This document shows positions 44,190 to 53,046 of a stretch of DNA of 64,000 nucleotides, in pieces (the first letter of the stretch is position 1; each line of letters opens with the position of its first letter). Location: NCBI RefSeq assembly GCF_029094545.1, contig NZ_CP117835.1, forward strand, positions 414,001 through 478,000, in the 5' to 3' direction. Both the position numbers and the translations under genes were made by a program. The notes under the pieces are model-generated. The model saw nothing but the letters and a program-made list of their open reading frames with translations, did no database searches and was not told the origin of the DNA. This DNA comes from Alkalihalophilus pseudofirmus. Its GTDB lineage: Bacteria; Bacillota; Bacilli; Bacillales; Bacillaceae_D.

Positions 44190-44206
44190 GTTCATCTTGC
44201 GTTCAT
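44190..44206 (+). promoter_or_regulatory. Direct-repeat operator 1 of the 44.2 kb two-component system
   Basis: GTTCATCTTGCGTTCAT: two GTTCAT copies at 11-bp spacing, one helical turn, as for OmpR/PhoB-type regulators. A -10 element TATAAT follows at 44217-44222, so the operator takes the place of the -35 box. The same 17 nt, with one change, precede the MMPL gene at 46397. Confidence 0.72.
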
Positions 44207-44261
44207 AAACTTTCTTTATAATAGAAGGAGCACGTATTCTAATTAAAATAGAGGGAAGAAG

Positions 44262-44963
44262 ATGAAACATAAGGCGTTGAGTGTATTAATTATTGAAGAC
44301 GATCCCCACATTGCAGAGTTGATACAGTTATATATGGAGAAGCTGGGCTATTTGACGCAAGTGGCCTATGACGGTGAAGCTGGGCTTGAAGCCTATTACG
44401 AAACCTATCCTGATTTTATCTTTCTAGATATTATGCTGCCTAAAATAGACGGGTGGGAGTTATGCAAAGAAATTAGATGGGATAATAAAAAAATACCGAT
44501 CATTATGCTGACAGGAAAAGGAGAAAGCCAGGATAAGATTAAAGGTCTTGATATCGGGGCAGATGACTATGTTGTGAAGCCTTTTGACCCTAATGAACTG
44601 GTGGCTAGAATGAAGGCAGTTATGAGAAGAGCTGATCTTCTAAATGATGAAGATCAAGTCGTTTCCCTTTCAGGTCTTGTGGTTGATAAGAAGGAGTATA
44701 AGGCAGCTGCGGGTGACAAGGAGATTATGATGCCGCCTAAGGAGCTTGACTTGCTTTATTATCTTGCCAGCTACCCTAATCAGGTGTTTACTCGACAGCA
44801 GCTGCTTGATCAGATTTGGGGTTATGCGTTTGAAGGAGATCCACGAACGATTGATGTTCATATTAAACGAATACGTGAGAAGCTGACAGAGGCGGATGCA
44901 AAATGGACGATCAAAACGATTCGCGGAGTGGGGTACAAGTTTTTGGAGAAGGAACATGAGTAG
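44262..44963 (+). CDS. OmpR-family response regulator
   Basis: 233 residues: receiver (EDD at 12-14, phospho-acceptor D56 in FLDIMLPKIDGWE, YVVKPFDP) and a C-terminal winged helix ending VHIKRIREKLTEADAKWTIK, GVGYKF. It begins behind GGGAAGAAG. The kinase gene overlaps its end by 8 nt. A direct-repeat operator in front of this gene recurs before the MMPL transporter gene, which suggests autoregulation and control of that transporter. Confidence 0.93.
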   Translation: MKHKALSVLIIEDDPHIAELIQLYMEKLGYLTQVAYDGEAGLEAYYETYPDFIFLDIMLPKIDGWELCKEIRWDNKKIPIIMLTGKGESQDKIKGLDIGADDYVVKPFDPNELVARMKAVMRRADLLNDEDQVVSLSGLVVDKKEYKAAAGDKEIMMPPKELDLLYYLASYPNQVFTRQQLLDQIWGYAFEGDPRTIDVHIKRIREKLTEADAKWTIKTIRGVGYKFLEKEHE

Positions 44964-46365
44964 ACAGCAGAACATTTTCACAAAGTTGTTCGTCACTTAT
45001 TTTGTCATTATCTTGATTTCATTCTTCTTATTTAATTCCATCTTTCTCTACCTTTTTCATGTGAATATGTATGATGATTTTAAAGAAGGGTTTGCGTATT
45101 CTAAAGAGAAGATTGAAGCACATTTTGAGCTTGCTGACAGCGAAGATTGGAGCGAGGAGCTTCTTGATGCCTCACTCGACATAAGTTTGAGCCAAATGAA
45201 TAACAGCATCTATATCTACAGTTCAGGTGCAGAGCGAGTTTACCAATCGAGCTATGACCAAGCCCCGAAACTTCAGGTTGATCGATCAATGGTTGAAGAT
45301 GTGCTTCGCGGTGCGGAACTAGCTGAGGGAATGAGGGTGGATAACCGGCTTGTTTATACTATAGCTGAGCCGATTGATGTCACTGCGGGCACGCCTCATG
45401 TGATGGTCATGGTCTACTATGAATTAGATCATCAGTACAAACAGGTGCTGATCATGATTGGTTTAACCTTTACGATCACCATGGCGCTCACAGGATTTAT
45501 CCTTTGGTTTATCTCAAGAAGGCTGACTGCTCCGCTAAGGGAGATGAATCGAATTGCTCTTCAACTTGCTAAAGGAGATTTTTCTCAGCATGTACGGGTC
45601 AATTCTAAGGACGAGATTGGCCAGTTAGGCTCAACCTTCAATTATATGGCCAAAGAGCTTGAAAATATTGAGCAGATGCGGACAGACTTTATCACCAATG
45701 TGTCTCATGACTTAAGGTCGCCGCTTACATCGATTAAAGGGTTTCTAACTGCACTCCTTGATGGAACGATTGCCGATCATCGAAAAAACCATTATTATAC
45801 GATCATGAAAAATGAAACGGAACGCTTGAGCAAGCTGGTAAATGATTTATTAGATATGTCACAGCTTCAGCATGGTCATATTACGATTAAGCCGACCACG
45901 TATAATTTGAGTGAACAGGTTCGTCTGGTCGCCGCAAAAATGGAACCGCAGCTTCAAGCTTCAGACCTTTTTATCGAGCTTGAGGAAGGAGCGGGAGATG
46001 TGTATGTATTTGCAGATAAAGACCGAATTGAACAGGTGTTGATTAATCTAATAGAGAATGCGATTCATCACTCACCGCCAAAAAAACCTGTTTATGTTCA
46101 CCTATTGCAAGAAGCTGAACAGGTGAAAGTGAGCATTGAAGATTTCGGTGAGGGCATTAAAGAAGAAGATCTTACCTACATTTGGGAGAGATTTTACAAA
46201 ACAGATAAAGCTCGTTCCAAAAAAACGGGGACAGGAGTTGGTCTCTCCATCGTAAAATCGATCATTGACCTTCATCAGTCGTCCATTCAAGTGAAAAGTG
46301 AGGTTGGTATAGGTACGACGTTTATATTTACTTTACCGCAATCGAATAGTAAAGACATAGAGTAG
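44956..46365 (+). CDS. Sensor histidine kinase with HAMP domain
   Basis: 469 residues. Two membrane helices (about 13-34 and 164-186) enclose an extracellular sensor of about 130 residues; HAMP follows (SRRLTAPLREMNRI, about 187-240), then HisKA with H251 in TNVSHDLRSPLTSIKGF and the ATPase domain (NLIENAIHHS, DFGEGI, GTGVGLSIVKSI). The ATG at 44956 is placed 8 nt inside the end of the regulator gene with GAGAAGGA upstream. The signal is unknown; regulation of the neighbouring MMPL pump suggests an envelope or lipid stress. Confidence 0.93.
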   Translation: MSRQQNIFTKLFVTYFVIILISFFLFNSIFLYLFHVNMYDDFKEGFAYSKEKIEAHFELADSEDWSEELLDASLDISLSQMNNSIYIYSSGAERVYQSSYDQAPKLQVDRSMVEDVLRGAELAEGMRVDNRLVYTIAEPIDVTAGTPHVMVMVYYELDHQYKQVLIMIGLTFTITMALTGFILWFISRRLTAPLREMNRIALQLAKGDFSQHVRVNSKDEIGQLGSTFNYMAKELENIEQMRTDFITNVSHDLRSPLTSIKGFLTALLDGTIADHRKNHYYTIMKNETERLSKLVNDLLDMSQLQHGHITIKPTTYNLSEQVRLVAAKMEPQLQASDLFIELEEGAGDVYVFADKDRIEQVLINLIENAIHHSPPKKPVYVHLLQEAEQVKVSIEDFGEGIKEEDLTYIWERFYKTDKARSKKTGTGVGLSIVKSIIDLHQSSIQVKSEVGIGTTFIFTLPQSNSKDIE

Positions 46366-46367
46366 AA

Positions 46368-46396
46368 AAGGTTGGCTTTATAGCTGGCCTTTTTTT
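46368..46396 (+). terminator. Terminator after the kinase gene
   Basis: AAGGTTGGC and GCTGGCCTT pair over 9 bp including three G-U, followed by T7. It ends directly before direct-repeat operator 2. Confidence 0.65.
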
Positions 46397-46413
46397 GTTC
46401 ATCTTGTGTTCAT
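46397..46413 (+). promoter_or_regulatory. Direct-repeat operator 2, before the MMPL gene
   Basis: GTTCATCTTGTGTTCAT, the same two GTTCAT copies at 11-bp spacing as operator 1, with C to T at one spacer base. A -10-like GATACT starts 9 nt after it. Confidence 0.72.
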
Positions 46414-46516
46414 ATAAGCGTGATACTCTAAATTTGCAGGCAGTTAACAAGAGAGTCATTCACTTTAACTGAAATACTGCTTAACTAAAATTAAATCAAA
46501 GAAAAGAGGAGTATAG

Positions 46517-48721
46517 ATGAAAACGATCGCTGCATTTGCCTCAAACCGTAAAGGGGTGTGGATCATTTTACTAGCCTGGGTCATTATAGCAGGAGCCCTC
46601 GGCATGGCCCCTTCTGCCAATGATTATACGGTAAATACAGGTGAAAATGATCTGCCAAAAGAAGCACAGTCGGTTATTGCTAAGGAAAAAATTAACCACT
46701 ATTTCCCTGAAGACACAGGAATGCTTGGACTGCTCGTTTTTCAAAATGGTGCCGGATGGGATGAATCAACCTTAACTGAGGTGGATCAAGTAAGTGAATG
46801 GATAGGAGAAGAAATCCCAGAAGAACGTTTAGAGTCTTTGATTCCATTTCACCAGTTTCCAAGTCATGCAAAGGAAATGTTTTTATCGGAAGACAGTACA
46901 ACCCTTGTCCTGCCTTTAATGCTTGCTGACCAACTTGAGATGGATGAAATCAATGAGACTGTCATAGCTATAGAAGAGTACAGTTCAGAGGTTCTTGAAA
47001 ATGGGACATTGATGATCACTGGACCAGCGGGAATTGCTTCAGATACGATTGCTATTTTCTCAAATGCTGACCTCGTTTTATTATTTTCTACGATTGCATT
47101 AGTGCTCGTTTTACTTATTGTTATCTACCGCTCGCCGTTGCTCGCTGTTATTCCGTTAGTGGCAGTTGCGTTTGTGTATCAGGTAGTTGACCGAGTGCTC
47201 GGTATGCTTGCTGCCTCGGGGGCCTTGACGATTGAATCACAATCATTATCCATTGTGATGATCCTCTTGTTTGGGGCTACGACAGACTACAGCTTATTTG
47301 TCTTCTCACGTTTCCGAGAAGAGCTGCGAAAGCGAGAAAACAAACATGAAGCCATGGATGCGGCAGTTAGAGAAGTGGCCGAGCCGATCTTCTTTAGCGG
47401 AGGAACAGTATTTGCTGCGATGCTTGTGTTATTACTAGCTCAGTACGGTCCATATCAAAACTTTGCGCTCGTTTTTGCAATTACAATTGCGATTGTACTG
47501 ATTGCTGGATTAACACTCATTCCAGCTCTATTCACGATTGTCGGACGCCGCTCGTTCTGGCCGTTTATTCCGAAAGTGGGAGAAGAGACATTGGAGAAAA
47601 ATCGTTTCTGGTCTGCGATTGGATCTTTTGTCACTAAAAAACCGGTCATAGCAGGTGGACTAGTGCTCATCTTCCTGCTAATAAATGCGTCAAATGTGTT
47701 TAATACTCAGTATTCATTTAACATTATTCAATCCTTTCCTGAGGATATGAAGTCCCGTTTAGGGTTTGAACAATTAGAAGAAAGCTTTCCTCCAGGTGAG
47801 CTGGCACCGGTCTCTATATTAATAGAGGCAGAGGATGGATTTACACTAACAGATTCAGAGCTTGATTCTATTGAAACGTTAAACGAACAACTCCTCAGTC
47901 TAGATGGAATAGATTCCACCTCACTTCCGGATAAAGAGCAGATTAGAGAAGGTAGTGAACATGGCGGAAATGTGTTAAACGAAACGGGTGAAGCGTTGAA
48001 GTTTGATGTAATTTTAAGCATGAATCCTTACGATCAGGCATCACTCGATATTGCAGATGAACTAGTCGACAGGAAAGAGGAATTGCTGGCAGATAGCGGA
48101 CTTGGTTCAGAGTATGAACTGTATATCGGCGGCGAAACAGCTAAATCTGCGGACATTCGTGCACTGAGCAATTGGGATACGTTCGTTATTGTAGTAACTG
48201 TCACACTCGTTATTTTTGTGATGCTTATCTTCCACACGAGATCGCTCGTTGCACCGATCTATATGATGGCAACCATCCTTCTTTCCTATGCTTCAGCCTT
48301 AGGGTTAAGCTGGTTCTTCTTTGAGAATGTGTTTGGTTTTGAAGGGATGAGTTACCGAATTCCGCTGTATGCTTTTGTTTTCTTAGTAGCTCTCGGGGTT
48401 GATTACAACATCATGCTCATTTCAAGAATTCGAGAAGAAAACCGAAGCTTTGGTATAAAGGAAGCGACAAAACGCGGTGTAGCATTAACAGGCGGTGTGA
48501 TCTCATCAGCTGGATTAATCCTAGCAGCAACGTTCGGTGTATTAATGACACAGCCGATCTTAGAGTTATTTATGTTTGGATTTATTGTCTCGATAGGAAT
48601 CATGCTCGATGCTTTTCTAGTGCGAGGCATGCTTGTTCCAGCGATTGTTACCTTGTTAAAACAATGGAACTGGTGGCCTGCTGAGGCTAAGAAAGAACAA
48701 ACAAAAGAGGTGTCAAAATGA
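46517..48721 (+). CDS. MMPL/RND-family transporter (YdfJ-like)
   Basis: 734 residues in two homologous halves, each with a first membrane helix, an extracellular domain (about 35-180 and 385-550) and a block of five helices. MMPL features: GAR/GATTDYSLFVFSRFREEL (about 252-271) and ALGVDYNIMLISRIREEN (about 623-640), the paired Asp-Tyr motifs of the proton relay. Substrates of relatives are lipids or drugs. It starts behind AAAAGAGGAG. The next gene overlaps its stop (ATGA). The direct repeat in front ties it to the two-component system at 44.2 kb. Confidence 0.92.
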   Translation: MKTIAAFASNRKGVWIILLAWVIIAGALGMAPSANDYTVNTGENDLPKEAQSVIAKEKINHYFPEDTGMLGLLVFQNGAGWDESTLTEVDQVSEWIGEEIPEERLESLIPFHQFPSHAKEMFLSEDSTTLVLPLMLADQLEMDEINETVIAIEEYSSEVLENGTLMITGPAGIASDTIAIFSNADLVLLFSTIALVLVLLIVIYRSPLLAVIPLVAVAFVYQVVDRVLGMLAASGALTIESQSLSIVMILLFGATTDYSLFVFSRFREELRKRENKHEAMDAAVREVAEPIFFSGGTVFAAMLVLLLAQYGPYQNFALVFAITIAIVLIAGLTLIPALFTIVGRRSFWPFIPKVGEETLEKNRFWSAIGSFVTKKPVIAGGLVLIFLLINASNVFNTQYSFNIIQSFPEDMKSRLGFEQLEESFPPGELAPVSILIEAEDGFTLTDSELDSIETLNEQLLSLDGIDSTSLPDKEQIREGSEHGGNVLNETGEALKFDVILSMNPYDQASLDIADELVDRKEELLADSGLGSEYELYIGGETAKSADIRALSNWDTFVIVVTVTLVIFVMLIFHTRSLVAPIYMMATILLSYASALGLSWFFFENVFGFEGMSYRIPLYAFVFLVALGVDYNIMLISRIREENRSFGIKEATKRGVALTGGVISSAGLILAATFGVLMTQPILELFMFGFIVSIGIMLDAFLVRGMLVPAIVTLLKQWNWWPAEAKKEQTKEVSK

Positions 48722-49119
48722 ATAAAACAAAAGTATTATTAAGGTTTTCAGCGCTTTATGCGTTAATTGGAACATTTTTAGGAAGTCATATGGCAGGAGC
48801 AGGTTCGATGTTATTTAGAGCTATTCACGCCCACATTTTACTTGTGGGCTGGCTTTCTCTATTTGCTTTTGCCATCTTCTATGCCGTCTTTGCTATTCCA
48901 AAGCATTCCAAACTAGCGAAAGCCCATGTATGGACAGCACTAATCGGCAGCTTTGGCTTAACATTCGGCATGTGGATGCACTACTTCAAGCCTGACTGGG
49001 CGTCAGAAACGTTCAGCCTCATTTTCTACATTGTCGGAGGAACCGTATTAATTATCAGCTTTGGACTATTCGCTGTAATGACGTTTGTGTATGGACGTTA
49101 TTTTGGAGATAGAGGGTAG
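48718..49119 (+). CDS. Four-helix membrane protein with conserved histidines
   Basis: 133 residues with four predicted helices (about 8-26, 37-59, 70-88, 100-124). The motif FRAIHAHILLVGWLSLFAFA (about 32-51) with HAH, and GMWMHYF, recall haem-ligand helices of subunit I-like proteins of haem-copper oxidases, but the protein is far too short to be an oxidase. Possibly a haem-binding partner of the MMPL protein; function unknown. It overlaps the MMPL gene by 4 nt and is translationally coupled to it. Confidence 0.75.
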   Translation: MNKTKVLLRFSALYALIGTFLGSHMAGAGSMLFRAIHAHILLVGWLSLFAFAIFYAVFAIPKHSKLAKAHVWTALIGSFGLTFGMWMHYFKPDWASETFSLIFYIVGGTVLIISFGLFAVMTFVYGRYFGDRG

Positions 49120-49120
49120 T

Positions 49121-49169
49121 AAAAAAGCGGTGCGCATAAGGTGAAATCTCCCTATGAGCTCCGCTTTTT
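49121..49169. terminator. Bidirectional terminator
   Basis: AAAAAAGCGG (49121-49130) and CCGCTTTTT (49161-49169) enclose further partial pairing (GCGCATA/TATGAGC). It serves convergent genes. Confidence 0.75.
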
Positions 49170-49176
49170 ATTTAAT

Positions 49177-50751
49177 TTATCCTACTATAAAATGAACATT
49201 GCTGTATGTGAAGTTGCTCGTGTGAATTTTATTGCCAATTTGAACATGCCCATTTACTTTAATCGTTGAACCATTATTTGTCGTAAAAACGGTATTTTCA
49301 TTAAAATAGGCATTGCCTTCCACGAGAATAGAAGAGCCACCATTTAAAGTAACGCGTGGCGGGCCAAAAAGGTGGTGAGATACAGACAATTGACTTGCAT
49401 TGTCTAATACTAAATCGCCGTCAAATCGAGCACTTCCTTCAATTTTAAGTTTTGATTGAGTGTTTAAATGCGTACTTCCTTTTACAAAGAAATTTTGTTG
49501 TACAATAACATTAGCTCCATTTTGCGGAAGATTATTGAAGAAGACAGCATTACCTTTAACCGTAATCTCTCCGCCGCTGTTAAGGCCCCAACTTTCTTTT
49601 CTTACAAAGAAGTTATCCGTGACTGTAATTTTATAGCCACCATTGAAACCTAACCCTTCCGAGAAAAACACACCACCATTAATATAGGTATGTGTACAAG
49701 GAGCCCAATCGAAATTTCCTGCAAAATTAGAGTTTGATAATTTTGCATTTCCGGTGTACTCACACTGGTGTTTCGAAAACTTCTTCTCAGGATAATCCTC
49801 GGGTTTAAATGAAATTGAATCAAAGGAATCCTTATCAGTAAAAGCACTATCGTTAGGCGGCAGAGGTTCATCGGAATCTGGATTGCTAGGGTTATCTGGA
49901 TTTGAAGGTGCTCCACAATCAGGATCTACATAAGGAATAAACCCCTCATCACCAGCTGTAAAAACATATATTTCTCCTTGAGAGCTGCTTCCCGGTGCAA
50001 GTTTATGTTCACCGCTAACATGTACAATGGAAGTATCAATGATATGACCGCCGGATTGGTGATCAAAGTCACCTTGAACATGTAAGGTGGCCCCTGAAAC
50101 TTTTCCGCCGTGTTGTACCGTTAAATTACCCGTAATGTAAATAGAGACATTATCCTTGCTTATTCCTTTTAATTCTTTGCCATTTGGAATGATTAAATTA
50201 CCCTCAATCAGAATCGTGGTATTAGCTGGAATTGGATCAGGCAGATCTAAAGCTGATCGTATTGTATCCCAATAATTAGTCGATCCGGTATATATAGAAC
50301 AGACTTTTCCATTAGGAGGAGGCAGATCAATTCGATCTATATTACTGGCATATCTTTTTTCAATAATGGTATCGATCTCAAACGTTTGGTTTTGCTCGTC
50401 ATTTAACGTAAACGCCACATATAAATGTTCCTCTAATTTAGGGGAGATCGGACCGTTAAGAAGTGATTCACCGTTGATGAAGACCTGTTCAAAATGAACA
50501 TCACTTCGTCCTATTAGATTGTCTGCATGTAACTCATAAGGCGTATCAGCGCTATGTTTCTGTCTAAGGTGAGAGAGGATGATATTAGCCTCTTGTCTTA
50601 GGTCAATATGAGACTGTGTTTTGTTTGTATGGGTAACTGATGTTGTAAGAAGATTAAAAGTTACTGCGCCAACTATCCCTAGCAGAGTCAGGACAGCTAA
50701 CACTTCGAGTAGGGTAATTCCCCGCTCGTTTTTTAAAAGTTTTAAAAGCAA
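49177..50751 (-). CDS. Prepilin-like protein with beta-solenoid repeat region
   Basis: About 524 residues. The N-terminus is a type IV prepilin leader and helix (NERGITLLEVLAVLTLLGIV; cleavage after Gly, Glu at +5). From about residue 185 the protein consists of short strands with repeated G-N-L/A-x-V and NGGxIxVxGN turns (for instance GNLTVQHGGKVSGATLHVQG and GGEITVKGNAVFFNN), like bactofilin or other beta-solenoids, interrupted by a Pro/Asn/Asp-rich linker (about 285-310). The SD AGGTGAT favours TTG at 50751; a GTG at 50760 would lengthen it by three. Last gene of a three-gene operon. Confidence 0.8.
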   Translation of the reverse strand: MLLKLLKNERGITLLEVLAVLTLLGIVGAVTFNLLTTSVTHTNKTQSHIDLRQEANIILSHLRQKHSADTPYELHADNLIGRSDVHFEQVFINGESLLNGPISPKLEEHLYVAFTLNDEQNQTFEIDTIIEKRYASNIDRIDLPPPNGKVCSIYTGSTNYWDTIRSALDLPDPIPANTTILIEGNLIIPNGKELKGISKDNVSIYITGNLTVQHGGKVSGATLHVQGDFDHQSGGHIIDTSIVHVSGEHKLAPGSSSQGEIYVFTAGDEGFIPYVDPDCGAPSNPDNPSNPDSDEPLPPNDSAFTDKDSFDSISFKPEDYPEKKFSKHQCEYTGNAKLSNSNFAGNFDWAPCTHTYINGGVFFSEGLGFNGGYKITVTDNFFVRKESWGLNSGGEITVKGNAVFFNNLPQNGANVIVQQNFFVKGSTHLNTQSKLKIEGSARFDGDLVLDNASQLSVSHHLFGPPRVTLNGGSSILVEGNAYFNENTVFTTNNGSTIKVNGHVQIGNKIHTSNFTYSNVHFIVG

Positions 50752-50768
50752 TGTAATCACCTGCTTTG

Positions 50769-51179
50769 TTAGTTGAAGTAGTCGTTAATGTTGACAATGT
50801 ACTCAGGGTGGGTTTGAGGTTTACCATTTACAGTAGTGATAATTTCAAAAGAGAAATTAGTTCCCGATACAACTGGTTCTGTAATAATAAAGTGTTGTAA
50901 TCCTAGGGGTACTTCATATGGAACTTGTAAATTCTCTTTAAAAAAACCTACTAAATCTTCTGGGTCTGCCTCACTTCTAATCGATTCAAAAGCTTTATCT
51001 ATATAAATATAAGCCATGTTCGCCAATTTCTCATGCTGCATTTGTTCTTCAACCATACTAAATTGTTTGGAACTAGATAAAACATTGTTCACTAGAATGG
51101 GGGCAAAAATGCCGATGACAGTGATGATCAGCAAGACGACTAACAAGGCATATCCATGTTGATTTTTTATATAATTCAC
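50769..51179 (-). CDS. Minor pilin-like protein (PilX/ComGG-like)
   Basis: 136 residues. Short positive leader, then HGYALLVVLLIITVIGIFAP: a pilin-type hydrophobic helix without the usual Glu at position 5, as in PilX or other minor pilins. The remainder is an alpha/beta head (EKLANMAYIYIDKAFESIRS, then FSFEIITTVNGKPQTHPEYI). Start at GTG 51179 because AAGGAGG lies 7 nt upstream on the minus strand; the frame extends into the previous gene but that part is not used. Middle gene of the pilin-like operon. Confidence 0.75.
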   Translation of the reverse strand: MNYIKNQHGYALLVVLLIITVIGIFAPILVNNVLSSSKQFSMVEEQMQHEKLANMAYIYIDKAFESIRSEADPEDLVGFFKENLQVPYEVPLGLQHFIITEPVVSGTNFSFEIITTVNGKPQTHPEYIVNINDYFN

Positions 51180-51192
51180 CTGTAAATCCTCC

Positions 51193-51597
51193 TTAATTAT
51201 TCTCAATATAGCCGTAAAGCCTAGTAGTGTCTTTTTCATTAAAATCCTCTGAGATTGACACATCTACATAGAAGGGGATTAAATTTAAATGAGTTTGATC
51301 CGGTACTTCTTCAGCTTGAATGTAATAATATTTATTGTTTATTTGAAAATAGTGATTTCCTTCGTCTGATGTATCATATTCCCCTAATTCAATAGATTTT
51401 GCCGTCCGCACATCAACCAGCACCTTCTCAGCCAGGTTAACAGCTGTTAACCGGTCCTCAACTTTGTTTGAAAACATCATAGATTGTGAGAAAAAGGTCA
51501 TAAAACTAATAATGACTATGCTAAGGATCACCATGGATGCAAGCACTTCTATTAAGGTGAGTCCATTGTTATTTATGCGAAATCGAGGTCTGTGCAA
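51193..51597 (-). CDS. Type IV prepilin-like protein
   Basis: About 134 residues. Leader HRPRFRINNNG followed by LTLIEVLASMVILSIVIISF, a canonical prepilin cleavage and methylation site (Gly at -1, Glu at +5). The C-terminal head is small and mainly beta (YYYIQAEEVPDQTHLNLIPF). A GTG at 51606 and a TTG at 51597 are possible starts; GAGGTGG fits TTG. First gene of the minus-strand operon. No prepilin peptidase, ATPase or platform protein is in the window, so assembly must use machinery elsewhere, such as Com. Confidence 0.8.
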   Translation of the reverse strand: MHRPRFRINNNGLTLIEVLASMVILSIVIISFMTFFSQSMMFSNKVEDRLTAVNLAEKVLVDVRTAKSIELGEYDTSDEGNHYFQINNKYYYIQAEEVPDQTHLNLIPFYVDVSISEDFNEKDTTRLYGYIENN

Positions 51598-51771
51598 TAA
51601 AACCACCTCATTTATAGGATGAATTAAGTACTATATTCTTAATTTACATGATGTCTTCCTAGAATACTATCGGAATGTTTGTGGACAGAGTTTGTTTTTT
51701 AGTCATTATTCTTAAAATGTTCATATGAAAGTGGCTTACCATCGGAACTCTCACCACTCGCTTATTGTAGT

Positions 51772-51793
51772 TATCTCATGAATCTGAGATAAT
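51772..51793. promoter_or_regulatory. Palindrome before the TraB-family gene
   Basis: TTATCTCA (51772-51779), 6 nt, TGAGATAA (51786-51793): perfect 8-bp arms, 46 nt before the start codon. No T tail. A candidate operator. Confidence 0.5.
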
Positions 51794-51838
51794 AAATGAA
51801 TAGTACATTGGCAGAAATGTTAATAAAGGAAGGTACAT

Positions 51839-53011
51839 ATGTCCGAGCAGAATATTACAAGGATTCATTTAAATGGAAAAGAACTTATTTTAATAGGAAC
51901 GGCTCACGTATCGAAGCAGAGTGCAGAAGAAGTGAAGCAAGTGATTGAGGCGGAGCAGCCTGATTCAGTTTGCGTAGAATTGGATGAGCAGCGCTATCAA
52001 TCCATCACTGCCGGTAACAAGTGGAAGGACATGGACATTTTCAAGGTTATTAAGGAAAAGAAAGCAACTCTTTTACTGATGAACCTATTTATTTCCTCCT
52101 TTCAAAAACGTATGGCTAAGCAGTTTGATATTAAGCCTGGGCAAGAAATGATACAAGGAATTGAATCAGCAAAAGAGACTGGAGCAGAACTCGTACTTGC
52201 TGACCGTAACATCCAAATCACCTTCTCTAGAATTTGGCACGGAGTCGGTTTATGGGGACGTGCGAAACTTCTGATGTCTATTGTTTACAGCGTATTTAAT
52301 AATGAAGAGATTTCAGAAGAAGAGCTTGAACGTTTAAAGACTGAAGATATGTTAAATACGATGCTTCATGATTTGACGGTCTCATTTCCGAGGTTAAAGA
52401 AGCCGTTAATTGACGAGCGCGACCAATATCTGGCACAAAAAATTAAAGAAGCACCGGGAGATAAGGTGGTAGCTGTGTTAGGGGCTGCTCACGTTCCTGG
52501 AATTAAAGAACAAATTAAACAAGATCATGACTTAGATCGATTAAATGAACGTCCAAAAAAATCGATTGCCCCGTCCATTATTGGCTGGATGATTCCAATT
52601 CTAATTCTTGGAATGATTGGGTATGCTTTTTATACAAACCCTTCCGTAGGTGCAGATTTAACCTTGAGCTGGGTTCTGTGGAATAGTGCGTTTGCAGCGA
52701 TTGGAGCAGCGATTGCGTTTGGTCATCCGTTAACGATTTTAACCGCACTCATACTAGCTCCACTGACCTCATTATATCCGCTGCTAGCTGCTGGCTGGTT
52801 TGCAGGCCTTGTTGAGGCGTATATCAGAAAGCCAAAAGTAGCGGACTTTGAGAGTCTATCGGATGATGTCTATTCGGTAAAAGGATTCTGGAGCAATAAT
52901 GTGACTCGTATTCTGTTAGTCGTTGTCTTGACTAACCTTGGAAGTACGTTAGGCACAGTAATTGGCGGAGCTGACGTTGTACGCCAGTTTATGCAGAATA
53001 TTTTTGGGTAA
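51839..53011 (+). CDS. TraB/PrgY-family membrane protein
   Basis: 390 residues. The N-terminal TraB domain (about 1-235) shows the two GxxH motifs LIGTAHVSKQS (17-27) and VLGAAHVPG (about 216-224) and the conserved VELDEQRY; four membrane helices follow (about 245-390). PrgY/TraB of enterococci reduces endogenous pheromone; the fold is related to erythromycin-esterase and TIKI-type proteases. In this context the role is unknown. It starts behind AAAGGAAGG. Confidence 0.85.
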   Translation: MSEQNITRIHLNGKELILIGTAHVSKQSAEEVKQVIEAEQPDSVCVELDEQRYQSITAGNKWKDMDIFKVIKEKKATLLLMNLFISSFQKRMAKQFDIKPGQEMIQGIESAKETGAELVLADRNIQITFSRIWHGVGLWGRAKLLMSIVYSVFNNEEISEEELERLKTEDMLNTMLHDLTVSFPRLKKPLIDERDQYLAQKIKEAPGDKVVAVLGAAHVPGIKEQIKQDHDLDRLNERPKKSIAPSIIGWMIPILILGMIGYAFYTNPSVGADLTLSWVLWNSAFAAIGAAIAFGHPLTILTALILAPLTSLYPLLAAGWFAGLVEAYIRKPKVADFESLSDDVYSVKGFWSNNVTRILLVVVLTNLGSTLGTVIGGADVVRQFMQNIFG

Positions 53012-53046
53012 ACGAATCTCTGTTATGTAGAGGGTAAGGTGATTAA

